A stretch of 32,985 nt of DNA from CAIRYW01 sp041665985 (GCA_041665985.1 JBAYHV010000005.1:1-32985); one strand, 5' to 3'; counted from the first letter of the stretch, positions 1-8,228 are shown. The notes: generated from the sequence alone by a model not told the origin. Made by a program: numbers and translations.

Positions 1-96
1 GATAAGGTTTCATTAGATATAGTGTCTGGTTCTTCTTTAACACCAATTGGATTTAATGAGGCTCTTGCAAAAATAAAAGTTCAAGCGAAAGTATAA
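1..96 (+). CDS. FMN-binding domain protein, C-terminal end (partial)
   Basis: Only the last 31 codons are in the window, read from base 1 to a TAA. The peptide contains DIVSGSSLTPIGF, which resembles the covalent-FMN attachment motif (D-x-x-[SG]-G-[AS]-[ST]) of RnfG/NqrC-type FMN-binding domains; the Ser pair after SG would be the modified position. The next gene, four bases downstream, is ApbE, the enzyme that attaches FMN to this motif, so the pair fits modifier and substrate. The N-terminal part (signal peptide or anchor) lies outside the window, so location and electron partners cannot be judged. The call rests on a short motif plus the neighbour. Confidence 0.7.
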   Translation, partial: DKVSLDIVSGSSLTPIGFNEALAKIKVQAKV

Positions 97-100
97 TTTT

Positions 101-979
101 ATGAGTTCCAAATTTTCTTTTGATGGTATTGGAACAAAATGGATCATTAATATCAATGAAGATATTTCCAAAGAAAAGGAATTATTGTTGCTTGAATTAA
201 TTAAAAAAAGAATTGAACTTTTTGATTCAACCTATTCAAGGTTCAGAAATGATTCTTGGGTGAGTGAACTGTCGAGAAAAGAAGGAAAATATCAATTACC
301 TCCTGACGCAGAAGAACTTTTCTCCTTGTATCAAGATCTATATAAAATTAGCGATGGGTTAGTTACTCCTTTAATTGGAGAGACTCTTGTGGGTGCGGGG
401 TATGATGCAGAATATTCTTTCAAACAATCAAATTCATTAAAAACTCCTCCTTTATGGGATGAGATTTTGGATTATGCTCCTCCGTTTTTGACTATAAAAA
501 AACCAACTTTGCTTGATCTTGGAGCCGTTGGAAAAGGTTATCTCGTTGATCTTGTTGGAAAACTTCTTGAAGAAAATTCTATTTACTCATATGTCATTAA
601 TGCCGGCGGAGATATTTTGTATAAAGATAATTTAGGAAAAAATATTCGCATCGGACTTGAACACCCAGAGGATTTTAAAAAAGTAATTGGAGTGGTTGAA
701 ATAAAAAATCAAAGTATTGCCGGCTCGGCAGGGAATAGAAGAAAGTGGGGAGAATTTAATCATATTATTAATCCAAAAACTCTTTCTTCTCCCAAAGATA
801 TCTTATCTGTTTGGGTGGTAGCAAAAAAAACAATTCTGGCGGACGGATTAGCAACAGCTTTGTTTTTTGTTCCAGCCGAAATTCTTTTGAAAAAATTTGA
901 ATTTGAATATATTATTTTTAAGGCTGATCATTCTATTGAAAGATCTAGCTTTAAAAACTATATGTTAGAATTGTATTAA
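101..979 (+). CDS. apbE: FAD:protein FMN transferase, ApbE family
   Basis: 292 residues, close to the family length. ApbE transfers FMN from FAD to a Thr/Ser in FMN-binding domains. Visible family motifs are DLGAVGKGYLVD at about 139-150, NAGGD at 167-171, HIINPKT at 221-227 and ADGLATALF at 247-255 (Mg/FAD-binding segments). The ATG follows the preceding FMN-binding gene by four bases, without a clear Shine-Dalgarno, which suggests one transcript. There is no signal peptide or lipobox, unlike many exported ApbE proteins, so it may act in the cytoplasm or before export of its target. The DoxX-like gene follows after 17 bases. Family assignment is firm; the partner is inferred. Confidence 0.92.
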   Translation: MSSKFSFDGIGTKWIININEDISKEKELLLLELIKKRIELFDSTYSRFRNDSWVSELSRKEGKYQLPPDAEELFSLYQDLYKISDGLVTPLIGETLVGAGYDAEYSFKQSNSLKTPPLWDEILDYAPPFLTIKKPTLLDLGAVGKGYLVDLVGKLLEENSIYSYVINAGGDILYKDNLGKNIRIGLEHPEDFKKVIGVVEIKNQSIAGSAGNRRKWGEFNHIINPKTLSSPKDILSVWVVAKKTILADGLATALFFVPAEILLKKFEFEYIIFKADHSIERSSFKNYMLELY

Positions 980-996
980 TAATTAATATTTAGCCA

Positions 997-1386
997 ATGG
1001 ATACCAAATTAAAACAAATTGCTCCTATATTATTAAGAATCACTATGAGTCTTATTGTTCTTTGGTTTGGATACGCTCAGGTGACAAATCCAAGCACTTG
1101 GCTAGGATTTCTTCCTTCTTGGACCAAAAGTTTGCCAATTACCCAGTTGGATCTAATTTATTTTAATGGTGTTTTTGAAATAGTTTTTGGAATTTTTCTA
1201 CTTATGGGGTTTTATACTCGATTTGTAGCACTTGCTCTTGCGCTTCATTTGTTTGATATTGCTTATACTGTTGGATACGGTGCTCTTGGCGTTAGAGATA
1301 TTGGTTTGGCGGTTAGTACATTAGTGGTCTGTTTTAACGGGATAGATTCTGCTTGTCTTGATAAGATTTTTGTTAATAAGGTATAA
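997..1386 (+). CDS. DoxX-like membrane protein
   Basis: 129 residues with about four hydrophobic segments (about 12-30, 50-70, 75-92 and 98-115). The first, with LRITMSLIVLWFGYAQ, and the helix ending in LLMGFYTRF are typical of the DoxX/DUF417-like membrane family. DoxX relatives are small integral membrane proteins linked to quinone or thiosulfate redox chemistry in some organisms, but the biochemical role of most is unknown. The position directly behind apbE and an FMN-binding protein suggests a membrane redox function; this is inference from context. A promoter for the next gene appears to lie in its last codons. Confidence 0.7.
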   Translation: MDTKLKQIAPILLRITMSLIVLWFGYAQVTNPSTWLGFLPSWTKSLPITQLDLIYFNGVFEIVFGIFLLMGFYTRFVALALALHLFDIAYTVGYGALGVRDIGLAVSTLVVCFNGIDSACLDKIFVNKV

Positions 1387-1387
1387 T
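1358..1387 (+). promoter_or_regulatory. Promoter inside the end of the DoxX-like gene
   Basis: TTGATA at 1358-1363 and a perfect TATAAT at 1382-1387 are 18 bp apart. Transcription would begin near 1394 and give a leader of about 125 nt before the AI-2E-type gene at 1520. This leader has AAGGAG at 1390-1395, but no convincing gene follows it. Confidence 0.55.
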
Positions 1388-1519
1388 TTAAGGAGTGAAT
1401 ACCGTTAGAAGCCGAGTTTGCAGTTTGAATAAAAGTAAAATATATAAGGAAATTAGTAAAGAAATTTATCAAATAATCATAGGTAAGGTTGCTCTAGTCG
1501 CAATCTACTTCTAAACGGA

Positions 1520-2578
1520 ATGAAAGAAAAAAAACTAGAGATATATTTATTTTTTATTTTACTGGCAATTGCCTTGTATCTTACTTTCTCTATATTAGCT
1601 CCATATTTGCAGGTACTGTCATTGGCCCTTGTTTTTGCTGTTATTTTTGAACCTTTATATAAAAAAATTCAAAAAATAATGGGCGGTTGGAATTCTGTCG
1701 CAGCAATGATCACTGTGACTTTAATTATAATTGTAGTTTTGATCCCTATTATTCTTTACGGTATGGCTCTTTCAGGGGAAATAAGAAATCTTTATACTTC
1801 ATTTTTCACATCAAATAATTCTACAGATCTGATCTCGACATTTACTACAAATGCAAATATTTTTATTCAAAAACACAGTCCTTTTGCTTACCAAGCACCT
1901 GTTTTTGATGTATCTCAAACACAAGAATATATCTTTTCTGTTTTTGCGTGGGTGAGAGGACATTTTGGAGATATTTTTTCTGGTCTTACAACCTTCTTCA
2001 TTGATCTTTTGCTTCTTATTGTTTCATTTTATTTCCTTTTGAGAGATGGAGAAATTCTTAAAAAATTTGTTGTTAATATAAGTCCATTTAACGATCAGAG
2101 AGATGAAGAAATTCTTGGTAGATTAAAGAAGGCAATTATGTCTGTGGTAAAAGGATCTCTTCTTATTGCTCTTGTTCAAGGGTTTCTTACAGGGTTGGGA
2201 TTTTATATGTTTGGTATTCCTTCAGCCTTGCTTTGGGGAGGAGTAGCTGCAATTGCTTCACTTGTGCCAAGTGTTGGAACATCGCTTGTGATCGTTCCTG
2301 GAATTATTTATCTTTTTGCTACTGGTCAAACGGCGGGTTGGATCGGTCTTTTAATTTGGAGCATTATGTCCGTATCATTTATTGATAATATTTTGGCATC
2401 ATATCTCGTAGGCAGAGGAGCTAGAGTTCATCCACTTTTGGTTCTTCTTTCTGCTCTTGGAGGTATTAGTTATTTTGGACCTTTAGGATTTATTTTTGGA
2501 CCAGTAATCGTCAGTTTTCTTTTTGCACTTTTTGATATATACAAAACGATCCTCATTAAAGACGCCGTTTCTAAATAA
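1520..2578 (+). CDS. AI-2E family transporter (PerM/UPF0118-like)
   Basis: 352 residues, the usual length for this family, with seven to eight hydrophobic segments. The pattern is typical: two N-terminal helices, a soluble middle part (about 90-150), the short motif LLRDGE before a cytosolic loop, and a C-terminal half with SLVPSVGTSLVIVPG, SFIDNILASYLVGR and GGISYFGPLGFIFGPV. Family members include transporters for autoinducer-2 and Na+/H+ antiporters, so the substrate cannot be read from sequence. In these reduced genomes a quorum-sensing role should not be assumed. The gene ends 12 bases before the ABC ATPase. Confidence 0.88.
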   Translation: MKEKKLEIYLFFILLAIALYLTFSILAPYLQVLSLALVFAVIFEPLYKKIQKIMGGWNSVAAMITVTLIIIVVLIPIILYGMALSGEIRNLYTSFFTSNNSTDLISTFTTNANIFIQKHSPFAYQAPVFDVSQTQEYIFSVFAWVRGHFGDIFSGLTTFFIDLLLLIVSFYFLLRDGEILKKFVVNISPFNDQRDEEILGRLKKAIMSVVKGSLLIALVQGFLTGLGFYMFGIPSALLWGGVAAIASLVPSVGTSLVIVPGIIYLFATGQTAGWIGLLIWSIMSVSFIDNILASYLVGRGARVHPLLVLLSALGGISYFGPLGFIFGPVIVSFLFALFDIYKTILIKDAVSK

Positions 2579-2590
2579 TTTTTTGACTAA

Positions 2591-3322
2591 ATGATAAACG
2601 TAATTGAGACTAAAAATCTTGTAAAAAAATTTGGTGACTTTTGCGCAGTTGATGATCTTTCTTTGAATATTGAAGAAGGAAAAATTACGGCGTTACTTGG
2701 TCCAAATGGCGCGGGAAAAACAACCACTATTCAAATGATGCTTGATATTATCACTCCTACCTCCGGTGAAATAAGGATCTTTGGAAAACCAATGCATGAA
2801 AATAGGGAAGAGATACTCTCTCAATTAAATTTTTCTTCGCCATATGTACAACTTCCTGGTAATTTAACTGTAATGGAAAATTTAAAAACTTTTGCCCGTC
2901 TTTATGGAGTAAAAGATATAAAGAAAAGGATCGAAGAGCTAGCAGATTATTTTGAGATCAGAAATCTTCTTAAAAAGATGACTTCTTCACTTTCTACTGG
3001 ACAACTTACTCGAGTAAATCTAACTAAAGCATTTTTAAATGAGCCGAAGCTTTTGCTTTTGGATGAGGCAACAGCTTCTCTTGATCCTGATATTGCTGAT
3101 AAAACAAGAAAAGTTTTAAAAAAAATACAGAAAGAAAGAAATGTTTCTATTCTTTATACTTCGCACAATATGATAGAAATTGAGGAGCTTTGCGATAAAG
3201 TGATATTTATTAATAATGGAAAACTGAGAGAAGAAGGTACGCCAGAAGAATTAATAAAAAGATTTGGCCATAAAGATCTGAACGAGGTATTTTTAGAAAT
3301 TGCCCGCGAAGACGACAAATAA
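2591..3322 (+). CDS. ABC-2 type transporter, ATP-binding subunit
   Basis: 243 residues with all ATPase motifs: Walker A GPNGAGKT at 37-44, signature LSTGQ at 134-138 (variant of LSGGQ), Walker B LLLLDE at 154-159, D-loop ASLD and the switch His in TSHN near 192. This type drives export of drugs, polysaccharides or lipids together with an ABC-2 permease. The permease gene starts one base after this gene's stop codon, so the two are almost certainly co-translated. The substrate is unknown; there are no glycosyltransferase neighbours to suggest a polysaccharide. Confidence 0.92.
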   Translation: MINVIETKNLVKKFGDFCAVDDLSLNIEEGKITALLGPNGAGKTTTIQMMLDIITPTSGEIRIFGKPMHENREEILSQLNFSSPYVQLPGNLTVMENLKTFARLYGVKDIKKRIEELADYFEIRNLLKKMTSSLSTGQLTRVNLTKAFLNEPKLLLLDEATASLDPDIADKTRKVLKKIQKERNVSILYTSHNMIEIEELCDKVIFINNGKLREEGTPEELIKRFGHKDLNEVFLEIAREDDK

Positions 3323-3323
3323 A

Positions 3324-4115
3324 ATGAATTTTGGAAGAATAAATGCATTAGTGATAAGACATCTATACCTTTATCAAAGGAGTGTTCCTCGTTTGATGGA
3401 TCTTTTTTTCTGGCCAGTTGTGGATATTTTAACCTGGGGTTTTTTGACTGTTTATCTTCAAAAGGTAAGTCTTAATGGTTTGAATATTGCTTCAACTCTT
3501 TTGGGGGCAATTACTTTTTGGCTTATCATTCAGATGTTTCAAAATGCTGCGGCTGTTACTTTTCTTGAAGATGTTTGGGAAAAAAACTTTTTAAATATTT
3601 TTGTGGCACCTGTTAAGGTCAGTGAATTTTTAACGGCTACTGCAATTTTAGCTTTGATCAGAATATTTTTAGTGATGATAGTTATAAGTATTGTAAGTAT
3701 GTTTTTGTATCGCTATAGTATTTTTTCTGTGGGAATATATTTTGCGCCGTTTATTGCAATTTTGATGCTTTTTGCTTTTTCAATTGCACTATTTAATATG
3801 TCTATAATTTTGCGTTATGGAACTTCGGCCCAGACTTTGGCTTTTGGATTGATCTTTATTTTCCAGCCATTTTCAGCTGTTTTTTATCCTGTTTCAGCAC
3901 TACCAGCTATCGTTCATCCAATTTCCTATCTTTTGCCTTCGACCTATGTATTTGAAGGAATGAGACAACTTATAAATTTTGGAACAGTAACAAGTTCGGA
4001 TATTTACTATGGATTAATCCTGTCTCTATGCTATGTTGTCTTAATGATCATCTTTTTCTCTAGAATGTTCGCTAGAGTAAGAATTGAAGGGAGATTGTTA
4101 AAGATGGATAGTTAA
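3324..4115 (+). CDS. ABC-2 type transporter, permease subunit
   Basis: 263 residues from the ATG at 3324. An in-frame TTG at 3300 inside the ATPase gene would add eight residues but is less likely. About six transmembrane segments are visible, with the ABC-2 C-terminal signature region YPVSALPAIVHPISYLLPSTYVFEGMRQ split around a Pro-rich turn (about 200-227). It forms the membrane channel partner of the ATPase directly upstream. It ends 47 bases before the MYG1-like gene, with an A-rich spacer and no terminator seen. Substrate unknown. Confidence 0.88.
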   Translation: MNFGRINALVIRHLYLYQRSVPRLMDLFFWPVVDILTWGFLTVYLQKVSLNGLNIASTLLGAITFWLIIQMFQNAAAVTFLEDVWEKNFLNIFVAPVKVSEFLTATAILALIRIFLVMIVISIVSMFLYRYSIFSVGIYFAPFIAILMLFAFSIALFNMSIILRYGTSAQTLAFGLIFIFQPFSAVFYPVSALPAIVHPISYLLPSTYVFEGMRQLINFGTVTSSDIYYGLILSLCYVVLMIIFFSRMFARVRIEGRLLKMDS

Positions 4116-4162
4116 ACCACCAAAAAAATTAATATTCATACTTCAAAAAATTAAATAAAAAA

Positions 4163-5065
4163 ATGTTCAAAAAAAATAAAAAAATAGTAGCTCACAATGG
4201 AAGTTTTCATGCGGATGATGTTTTTGCTGTGGCAACAATAATGCTTGCAAATCCTAAAGAAAAATTTGAGGTTGTTAGAACTCGTGATGAAGCAAGGATA
4301 AATAACGGAGACTTCGTTGTAGATGTTGGAAGAATTTATGATGAAAATATAATGCGTTTTGACCATCACCAAGAGGGCGGAGCAGGGAAGCGAGAGAGTG
4401 GAATTCCTTATGCATCATTCGGCTTAGTTTGGAAAAAATTCGGAGAAAAAATTTGCGGAGCTTACCAAGCAAAAATAATTGATAAAGGTTTAGTTTCTTT
4501 TATTGATGCGGGAGATAACGGGGTAGATCTTGTAGAAGAAAAAAAAGGAGTGAGTAATTTTTCCATTTCTACATTAGTCGCAATTTTTAATTCAACAAGC
4601 TTAGAAAAAGATACTAATGATAAAACTTTTTTGGATCTTGTTGAGTTGGCAAAAAAAATAATTAAAAGAGAGATTGCTTTAGCTGAAGAATATATTTTCG
4701 GAGAAAAAGAAATTATTGAAGCTTATAAAAGAGCTGAAGATAAAAGATTTATTGTTTTGGATAAACAAATAGATAAAGTAATTATAAACGATACTTTGCA
4801 GGAATTTCCTGAAGTTTTATTTGTTATTCATCCTTATCACAAAATTGGCTCAGCCCTGAGAACCGTGAGAAAAAATCCTTCAAGCTTTGAAAGTAGAAAA
4901 AATCTTCCTAAAGCTTGGGCAGGAAAAATTAATGAGGAATTTCAAAAAATAACTGGAGTAAAAGACGCTCTTTTTTGCCACAACGCTTGCTTTGTTGCAA
5001 ATGCTAAAAGTAAAGAAGGTGCAATAGCACTTGCAAAATTAGCATTAGAAGATTCTTCCAACTGA
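4163..5065 (+). CDS. MYG1-like (UPF0160) DHH-superfamily hydrolase
   Basis: 300 residues, matching the MYG1/UPF0160 family. Diagnostic motifs are HNGSFHADDVFA at 11-22, DFVVDVG near 50-56 and RFDHHQEGG at 65-73, the metal-binding residues of this DHH-like fold. Eukaryotic MYG1 is reported as a 3'-5' RNA exonuclease; the bacterial and CPR members are poorly studied, so a nuclease or phosphoesterase role is likely but unproven. The ATG follows an A-rich spacer without a strong Shine-Dalgarno. The gene stops with TGA eight bases before a 42-bp perfect palindrome. Confidence 0.88.
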   Translation: MFKKNKKIVAHNGSFHADDVFAVATIMLANPKEKFEVVRTRDEARINNGDFVVDVGRIYDENIMRFDHHQEGGAGKRESGIPYASFGLVWKKFGEKICGAYQAKIIDKGLVSFIDAGDNGVDLVEEKKGVSNFSISTLVAIFNSTSLEKDTNDKTFLDLVELAKKIIKREIALAEEYIFGEKEIIEAYKRAEDKRFIVLDKQIDKVIINDTLQEFPEVLFVIHPYHKIGSALRTVRKNPSSFESRKNLPKAWAGKINEEFQKITGVKDALFCHNACFVANAKSKEGAIALAKLALEDSSN

Positions 5066-5072
5066 AAATTTT

Positions 5073-5114
5073 AACCATTGACAAACTACGCCATGGCGTA
5101 GTTTGTCAATGGTT
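5073..5114 (+). repeat. 42-bp perfect palindrome upstream of the Cas2-like gene
   Basis: The two halves are exact reverse complements around a central CCATGG (NcoI-like) core, with arms that read TTGACAAACTACG inward. It sits between the MYG1-like stop and the GTG of the wHTH-Cas2-like gene 35 bp downstream. A degenerate second copy lies at 5612-5646, at the other end of that gene. It could be an operator, a terminator without a U-run, or an end of a small mobile unit. Confidence 0.9.
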
Positions 5115-5148
5115 TGTAATAAGAAATTATATAAATTATAATTTTGTT

Positions 5149-5616
5149 GTGTCGATCGGATCTGAAATTTTAAAAGAACTTTGGAATGCTGAACTTAACT
5201 ATAAAGGAGTTAGGGTGAATTTTTTTGGTATTCCAAAATTTATGTTGTATAAGCCAAATTCAGTTAGGTCAAATCTGAGTCGATTGAAGAAGAAAGGGTA
5301 TATTGAATTCGGTGATAATTATAGAATTACATCTTTAGGAAAAAAATATTATGAGACGCGCGTAGTAAATTTTAGACATTTTTCCTCGAATTTTAATAAA
5401 AAAGCACAAAAAAATCTGCTTTTTATATTTGATATACCTTATGACAAAAAAAGATATAGAGATTGGCTAAGAAGGCAATTGGTTTTCTTTGGATATGTGA
5501 TGGTCCAAAAAAGTGTCTGGATCGGACCGTCTCCTTTACCTAAGAAATTTCTTGATTATCTTAAAGAATTGCAAATACAGGCTAATGTAAAAATGTTCAA
5601 GTTATCTTTGGATTGA
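5149..5616 (+). CDS. Winged-helix protein with Cas2-like (PaaX-type) C-terminal domain
   Basis: 155 residues from a GTG start. Residues 1-65 look like a winged helix (NSVRSNLSRLKKKGYIEF, a recognition helix and wing). Residues about 88-155 resemble the ferredoxin-like Cas2 fold found in PaaX-type repressors and in many Patescibacteria: LLFIFDIP, with the Asp where Cas2 has its metal-binding residue, then RDWLRRQLVFFGY and QKSVWIGP. Automatic annotation often calls such proteins Cas2, but there is no CRISPR array or cas1 here. Its TGA stop lies inside the second, degenerate palindrome copy, so the gene is bracketed by this repeat. It may be an autoregulator of the palindrome or a nuclease; neither is shown. 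Confidence 0.75.
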   Translation: MSIGSEILKELWNAELNYKGVRVNFFGIPKFMLYKPNSVRSNLSRLKKKGYIEFGDNYRITSLGKKYYETRVVNFRHFSSNFNKKAQKNLLFIFDIPYDKKRYRDWLRRQLVFFGYVMVQKSVWIGPSPLPKKFLDYLKELQIQANVKMFKLSLD

Positions 5617-5646
5617 CAAAGTCAGCCATGGTGGAGTTTGTCTTTT
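5612..5646 (+). repeat. Degenerate second copy of the 42-bp palindrome
   Basis: It shares ATTGACAAA, the GCCATGG core and AGTTTGTC in the same order and spacing as the copy at 5073-5114, with about six substitutions between them and a lost outer arm. It contains the TGA stop of the Cas2-like gene and lies 25-30 bp upstream of the putative obg promoter. Confidence 0.75.
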
Positions 5647-5682
5647 GTGGTGTTTTTCGTGTTTATAAGTTAAGATTTCTTC

Positions 5683-6657
5683 ATGGCACTTATTGATGAA
5701 CTAAAAATAAATATAAAAGCGGGAAAAGGAGGAGACGGAGTGGAAAGATGGAGACATGAAAAAAGTCTTGAATTTGGCGGGCCTTCTGGAGGAAACGGCG
5801 GAAAGGGAGGAGACGTTTATATTGAAGCTGTGGGAGATATTTCTATTCTTTCAAATTATAAATCTCAAAAAAAATTTGCAGCAGAAAACGGCGAGGATGG
5901 ATTTAGGGGTTCAGAACATGGCAAAAGAGGGGATGATTATGTTTTGATCTTGCCTATAGGAAGTGTTGTAAAAAATCTTTACACTGGAGAAACTTTTAAC
6001 CTTTCGAAAATTGGTGAAAAAAGAAAAATTCTTTCTGGTGGAAAAGGGGGATTTGGAAATGAACATTTTAAATCTTCAAGAAATGTTAGTCCTACCGAAA
6101 CAACAAAAGGAGAGCCAGGAGAAGAAGCTGAATTTTTTATTGAACTAGAACTTGTTGCTGACATAGGACTTATTGGTTTGCCAAACGCTGGAAAATCTTC
6201 ACTTCTAAATACAATTACAAACGCTACAGCAAAAGTTGGAAGCTATGCTTTTACAACAATTGAGCCAAATCTTGGAGCATTGCATGAATTTATTCTTGCA
6301 GACATTCCAGGGCTTATTGAAGGTGCAGCAGAAGGAAAAGGGTTGGGAGATAAATTTCTTCGACACATTAGACGAACAAAAATTTTGGTTCATCTTATTT
6401 CTTCTGAAAATGAAGATATAAAAGGAACATACAAAACTATCAGAGATGAACTAAAAAAATTTGATCCAGAACTTTTGAAGAAAGATGAAATTTTGGTTTT
6501 GAGTAAAACTGATCTATTTAACGAAAAAGAAATCGCTAAAAAATTGAAAGAAATTGCTAAGCTAAAGAAACCTTATTTCGCGCTTTCTGTTATCGATGAT
6601 GAGAGTACTAAAAAGTTTAGAGATGAATTGGTAAAAATACTAAGAGTTCAGAAATAG
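5683..6657 (+). CDS. obg: GTPase Obg/CgtA
   Basis: 324 residues. The N-terminal Obg domain (1-158) is glycine-rich, with GGPSGGNGGKGGDV and GGKGGFGNEHF. The G domain has G1 GLPNAGKS at 165-172, switch TTIEPNLG, G3 DIPG at 207-210 followed by LIEGAAEGKGLGD, and G4 SKTD. Obg binds the 50S subunit and acts in ribosome assembly and stress control. The C-terminal OCT domain is absent, as in many reduced genomes. TATAAG at 5664-5669 or TAAGAT at 5671-5676 could serve as -10; the latter is only 6 nt from the ATG, so the mRNA may be almost leaderless. Function is confident. Confidence 0.95.
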   Translation: MALIDELKINIKAGKGGDGVERWRHEKSLEFGGPSGGNGGKGGDVYIEAVGDISILSNYKSQKKFAAENGEDGFRGSEHGKRGDDYVLILPIGSVVKNLYTGETFNLSKIGEKRKILSGGKGGFGNEHFKSSRNVSPTETTKGEPGEEAEFFIELELVADIGLIGLPNAGKSSLLNTITNATAKVGSYAFTTIEPNLGALHEFILADIPGLIEGAAEGKGLGDKFLRHIRRTKILVHLISSENEDIKGTYKTIRDELKKFDPELLKKDEILVLSKTDLFNEKEIAKKLKEIAKLKKPYFALSVIDDESTKKFRDELVKILRVQK

Positions 6658-6731
6658 TTCTAAATTAACATTATTTTTTCATATTTGTTCTTTGTGATAA
6701 CATATTGAAATATGTCGCAAAAGACTTATTA

Positions 6732-6775
6732 CCCGCCTGCCATCGCCTGCAGGCTCAGGCCAATGGCGGGCAGGC
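6732..6775 (+). repeat. 44-bp GC-rich palindromic repeat in the gatB leader
   Basis: A GC-rich block (CCCGCCTGCCAT at the left, ATGGCGGGCAGGC at the right) with an internal perfect 10-bp palindrome GCCTGCAGGC at 6745-6754. The same unit recurs inverted at 28407-28449 with four substitutions and one indel. It stands out from the AT-rich surroundings and lies just 13 bp upstream of the gatB start. Confidence 0.85.
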
Positions 6776-6788
6776 ACAACTTAAAATC

Positions 6789-8210
6789 ATGACAAAATAT
6801 ATTCCCACAATAGGTTTAGAAATTCATGCGGAGGTAAATACGAATACCAAGATGTTTTGTGCTTGCAAGAATGATCCTGATGAGGAAAGACCAAACGTAA
6901 ATATTTGCCCAGTTTGCATGGGTCATCCAGGAACTTTGCCAAGACCAAACAAAGAGGCGGTTAAACAAGTTTTGAGAGTAGGGACGGCTGTCGGAGGAAA
7001 ATTAGCTTTAGATTTTACAGAATTTGACCGAAAAAATTATTTTTATCCTGATATTCCAAAAGGATATCAATTGTCACAATATAAATATCCGCTCGTTAGT
7101 GGAGGAAATTTGAATGGGGTAGAATTGACTCGCGTTCATATAGAGGAAGACACAGGAACTTCTTTGCATGAGGAAGGCAAAGGAGATGATCAGTATTCTT
7201 TATTGAATTATAATCGCGCGGGTGTGCCTCTAATGGAACTTGTAACAGAACCTGTGATCAAGTCGGCTAAACAGGCGAGCGATTTTGCGAAAGAATTTCA
7301 GTTGCTTTTAAGAACTTTGGGTGCAAGTCAAGCAAATTTAGAAAAAGGAGAAATGAGAGTGGAAGCCAACATTTCTATTTCTGAAGATCCAAATGTTTTT
7401 GGTACAAAGGTTGAAGTAAAAAACCTGAACTCTTTTAAAGCAGTTGAGAAGGCAATTGAATATGAATTAAAAAGACACGAGGCACTTTTAGAAAAAGGAG
7501 AAAAATTAATTCAGGAAACCAGAGGATGGGATGAAAACAAAGGAAGTACTTTTTCTCAAAGAAAAAAAGAAGAAGCTCATGATTACCGCTATTTTCCAGA
7601 CCCAGATATTCCAAAACTTAAACTTGGAGAAATTGCTGGATTTAATGAAGAGGAATTAAAAAATTCTTTGCCAGAACTTCCTTGGAAAAAAAGAGAAAGA
7701 TTTCTTGATCTTAAAATTAAAGAAGAACAAATTGAGACATTGCTTTCAAGACCTGAAATTGAAAAAGTATTTGATGAAGTTGTTTCAAAATTTCCACAAA
7801 ACAATAATGCAATAATTATTACTGCGAATTATTTAACAACAGATGTTGTTGCATTAAAAGAAAAAGGTGGAAAAATTCCTAGTGCTGAAAATTTAGCAAA
7901 ATTAATGTTAATGACAGCAGAGAATAAACTTTCATCTCGCGGAACAAAAGATATTTTGGCAATTATGATGAATGAAGGAGGAGATCCTGAGAAGATCGCA
8001 GAAGAAAAGAAATTACTGCAGGTGAGTGATACAGGAGCCATCAAAGAAATTGCATTAAAAATAATTGAGAACAATCCTGTTGCTGTAGCAGAATATAAAG
8101 CTGGCAAGGTTACATCAATTCAATTTTTAATTGGACAAGCTATGAAAGAAACAAAAGGCGCAGCTAATCCTAAAATGCTTCAGGAGATATTTGTAGAGTG
8201 TTTGAAGTAA
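6789..8210 (+). CDS. gatB: Asp-tRNA(Asn)/Glu-tRNA(Gln) amidotransferase subunit B
   Basis: 473 residues from the ATG at 6789, the usual length. GatB carries the kinase/amidotransferase part of GatCAB, which converts misacylated Glu-tRNA(Gln) or Asp-tRNA(Asn). The N-terminus IPTIGLEIHAEVNTNTKMFC, the Zn-ligand pattern CACKN and CPVCMGHPG, DRKNYFYPDIPKGYQLSQ and the C-terminal YqeY/tail domain are characteristic. A TTG-started extension back to 6705 would translate the GC-rich repeat and is rejected. No Shine-Dalgarno is seen. A short reading frame starting at 6712 ends in TGA overlapping this ATG. gatA and gatC are not in the window. Confidence 0.95.
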   Translation: MTKYIPTIGLEIHAEVNTNTKMFCACKNDPDEERPNVNICPVCMGHPGTLPRPNKEAVKQVLRVGTAVGGKLALDFTEFDRKNYFYPDIPKGYQLSQYKYPLVSGGNLNGVELTRVHIEEDTGTSLHEEGKGDDQYSLLNYNRAGVPLMELVTEPVIKSAKQASDFAKEFQLLLRTLGASQANLEKGEMRVEANISISEDPNVFGTKVEVKNLNSFKAVEKAIEYELKRHEALLEKGEKLIQETRGWDENKGSTFSQRKKEEAHDYRYFPDPDIPKLKLGEIAGFNEEELKNSLPELPWKKRERFLDLKIKEEQIETLLSRPEIEKVFDEVVSKFPQNNNAIIITANYLTTDVVALKEKGGKIPSAENLAKLMLMTAENKLSSRGTKDILAIMMNEGGDPEKIAEEKKLLQVSDTGAIKEIALKIIENNPVAVAEYKAGKVTSIQFLIGQAMKETKGAANPKMLQEIFVECLK

Positions 8211-8228
8211 AATTATTTAAATATTAGT

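Noticed and set aside
1395..1514. 39-codon frame from GTG after a possible AAGGAG
   Set aside because: The Shine-Dalgarno would overlap the start codon, and the peptide shows no recognisable feature; chance in AT-rich DNA is likely.
3300..3323. Upstream TTG start for the ABC permease
   Set aside because: It lies inside the ATPase gene; the ATG right after the ATPase stop fits better.
5149..5616. CRISPR-Cas locus suggested by the Cas2-like domain
   Set aside because: No repeat-spacer array and no other cas genes; the winged helix points to the PaaX-like group.
6705..6788. N-terminal extension of GatB from a TTG
   Set aside because: It translates the GC-rich repeat; family start is the ATG at 6789.
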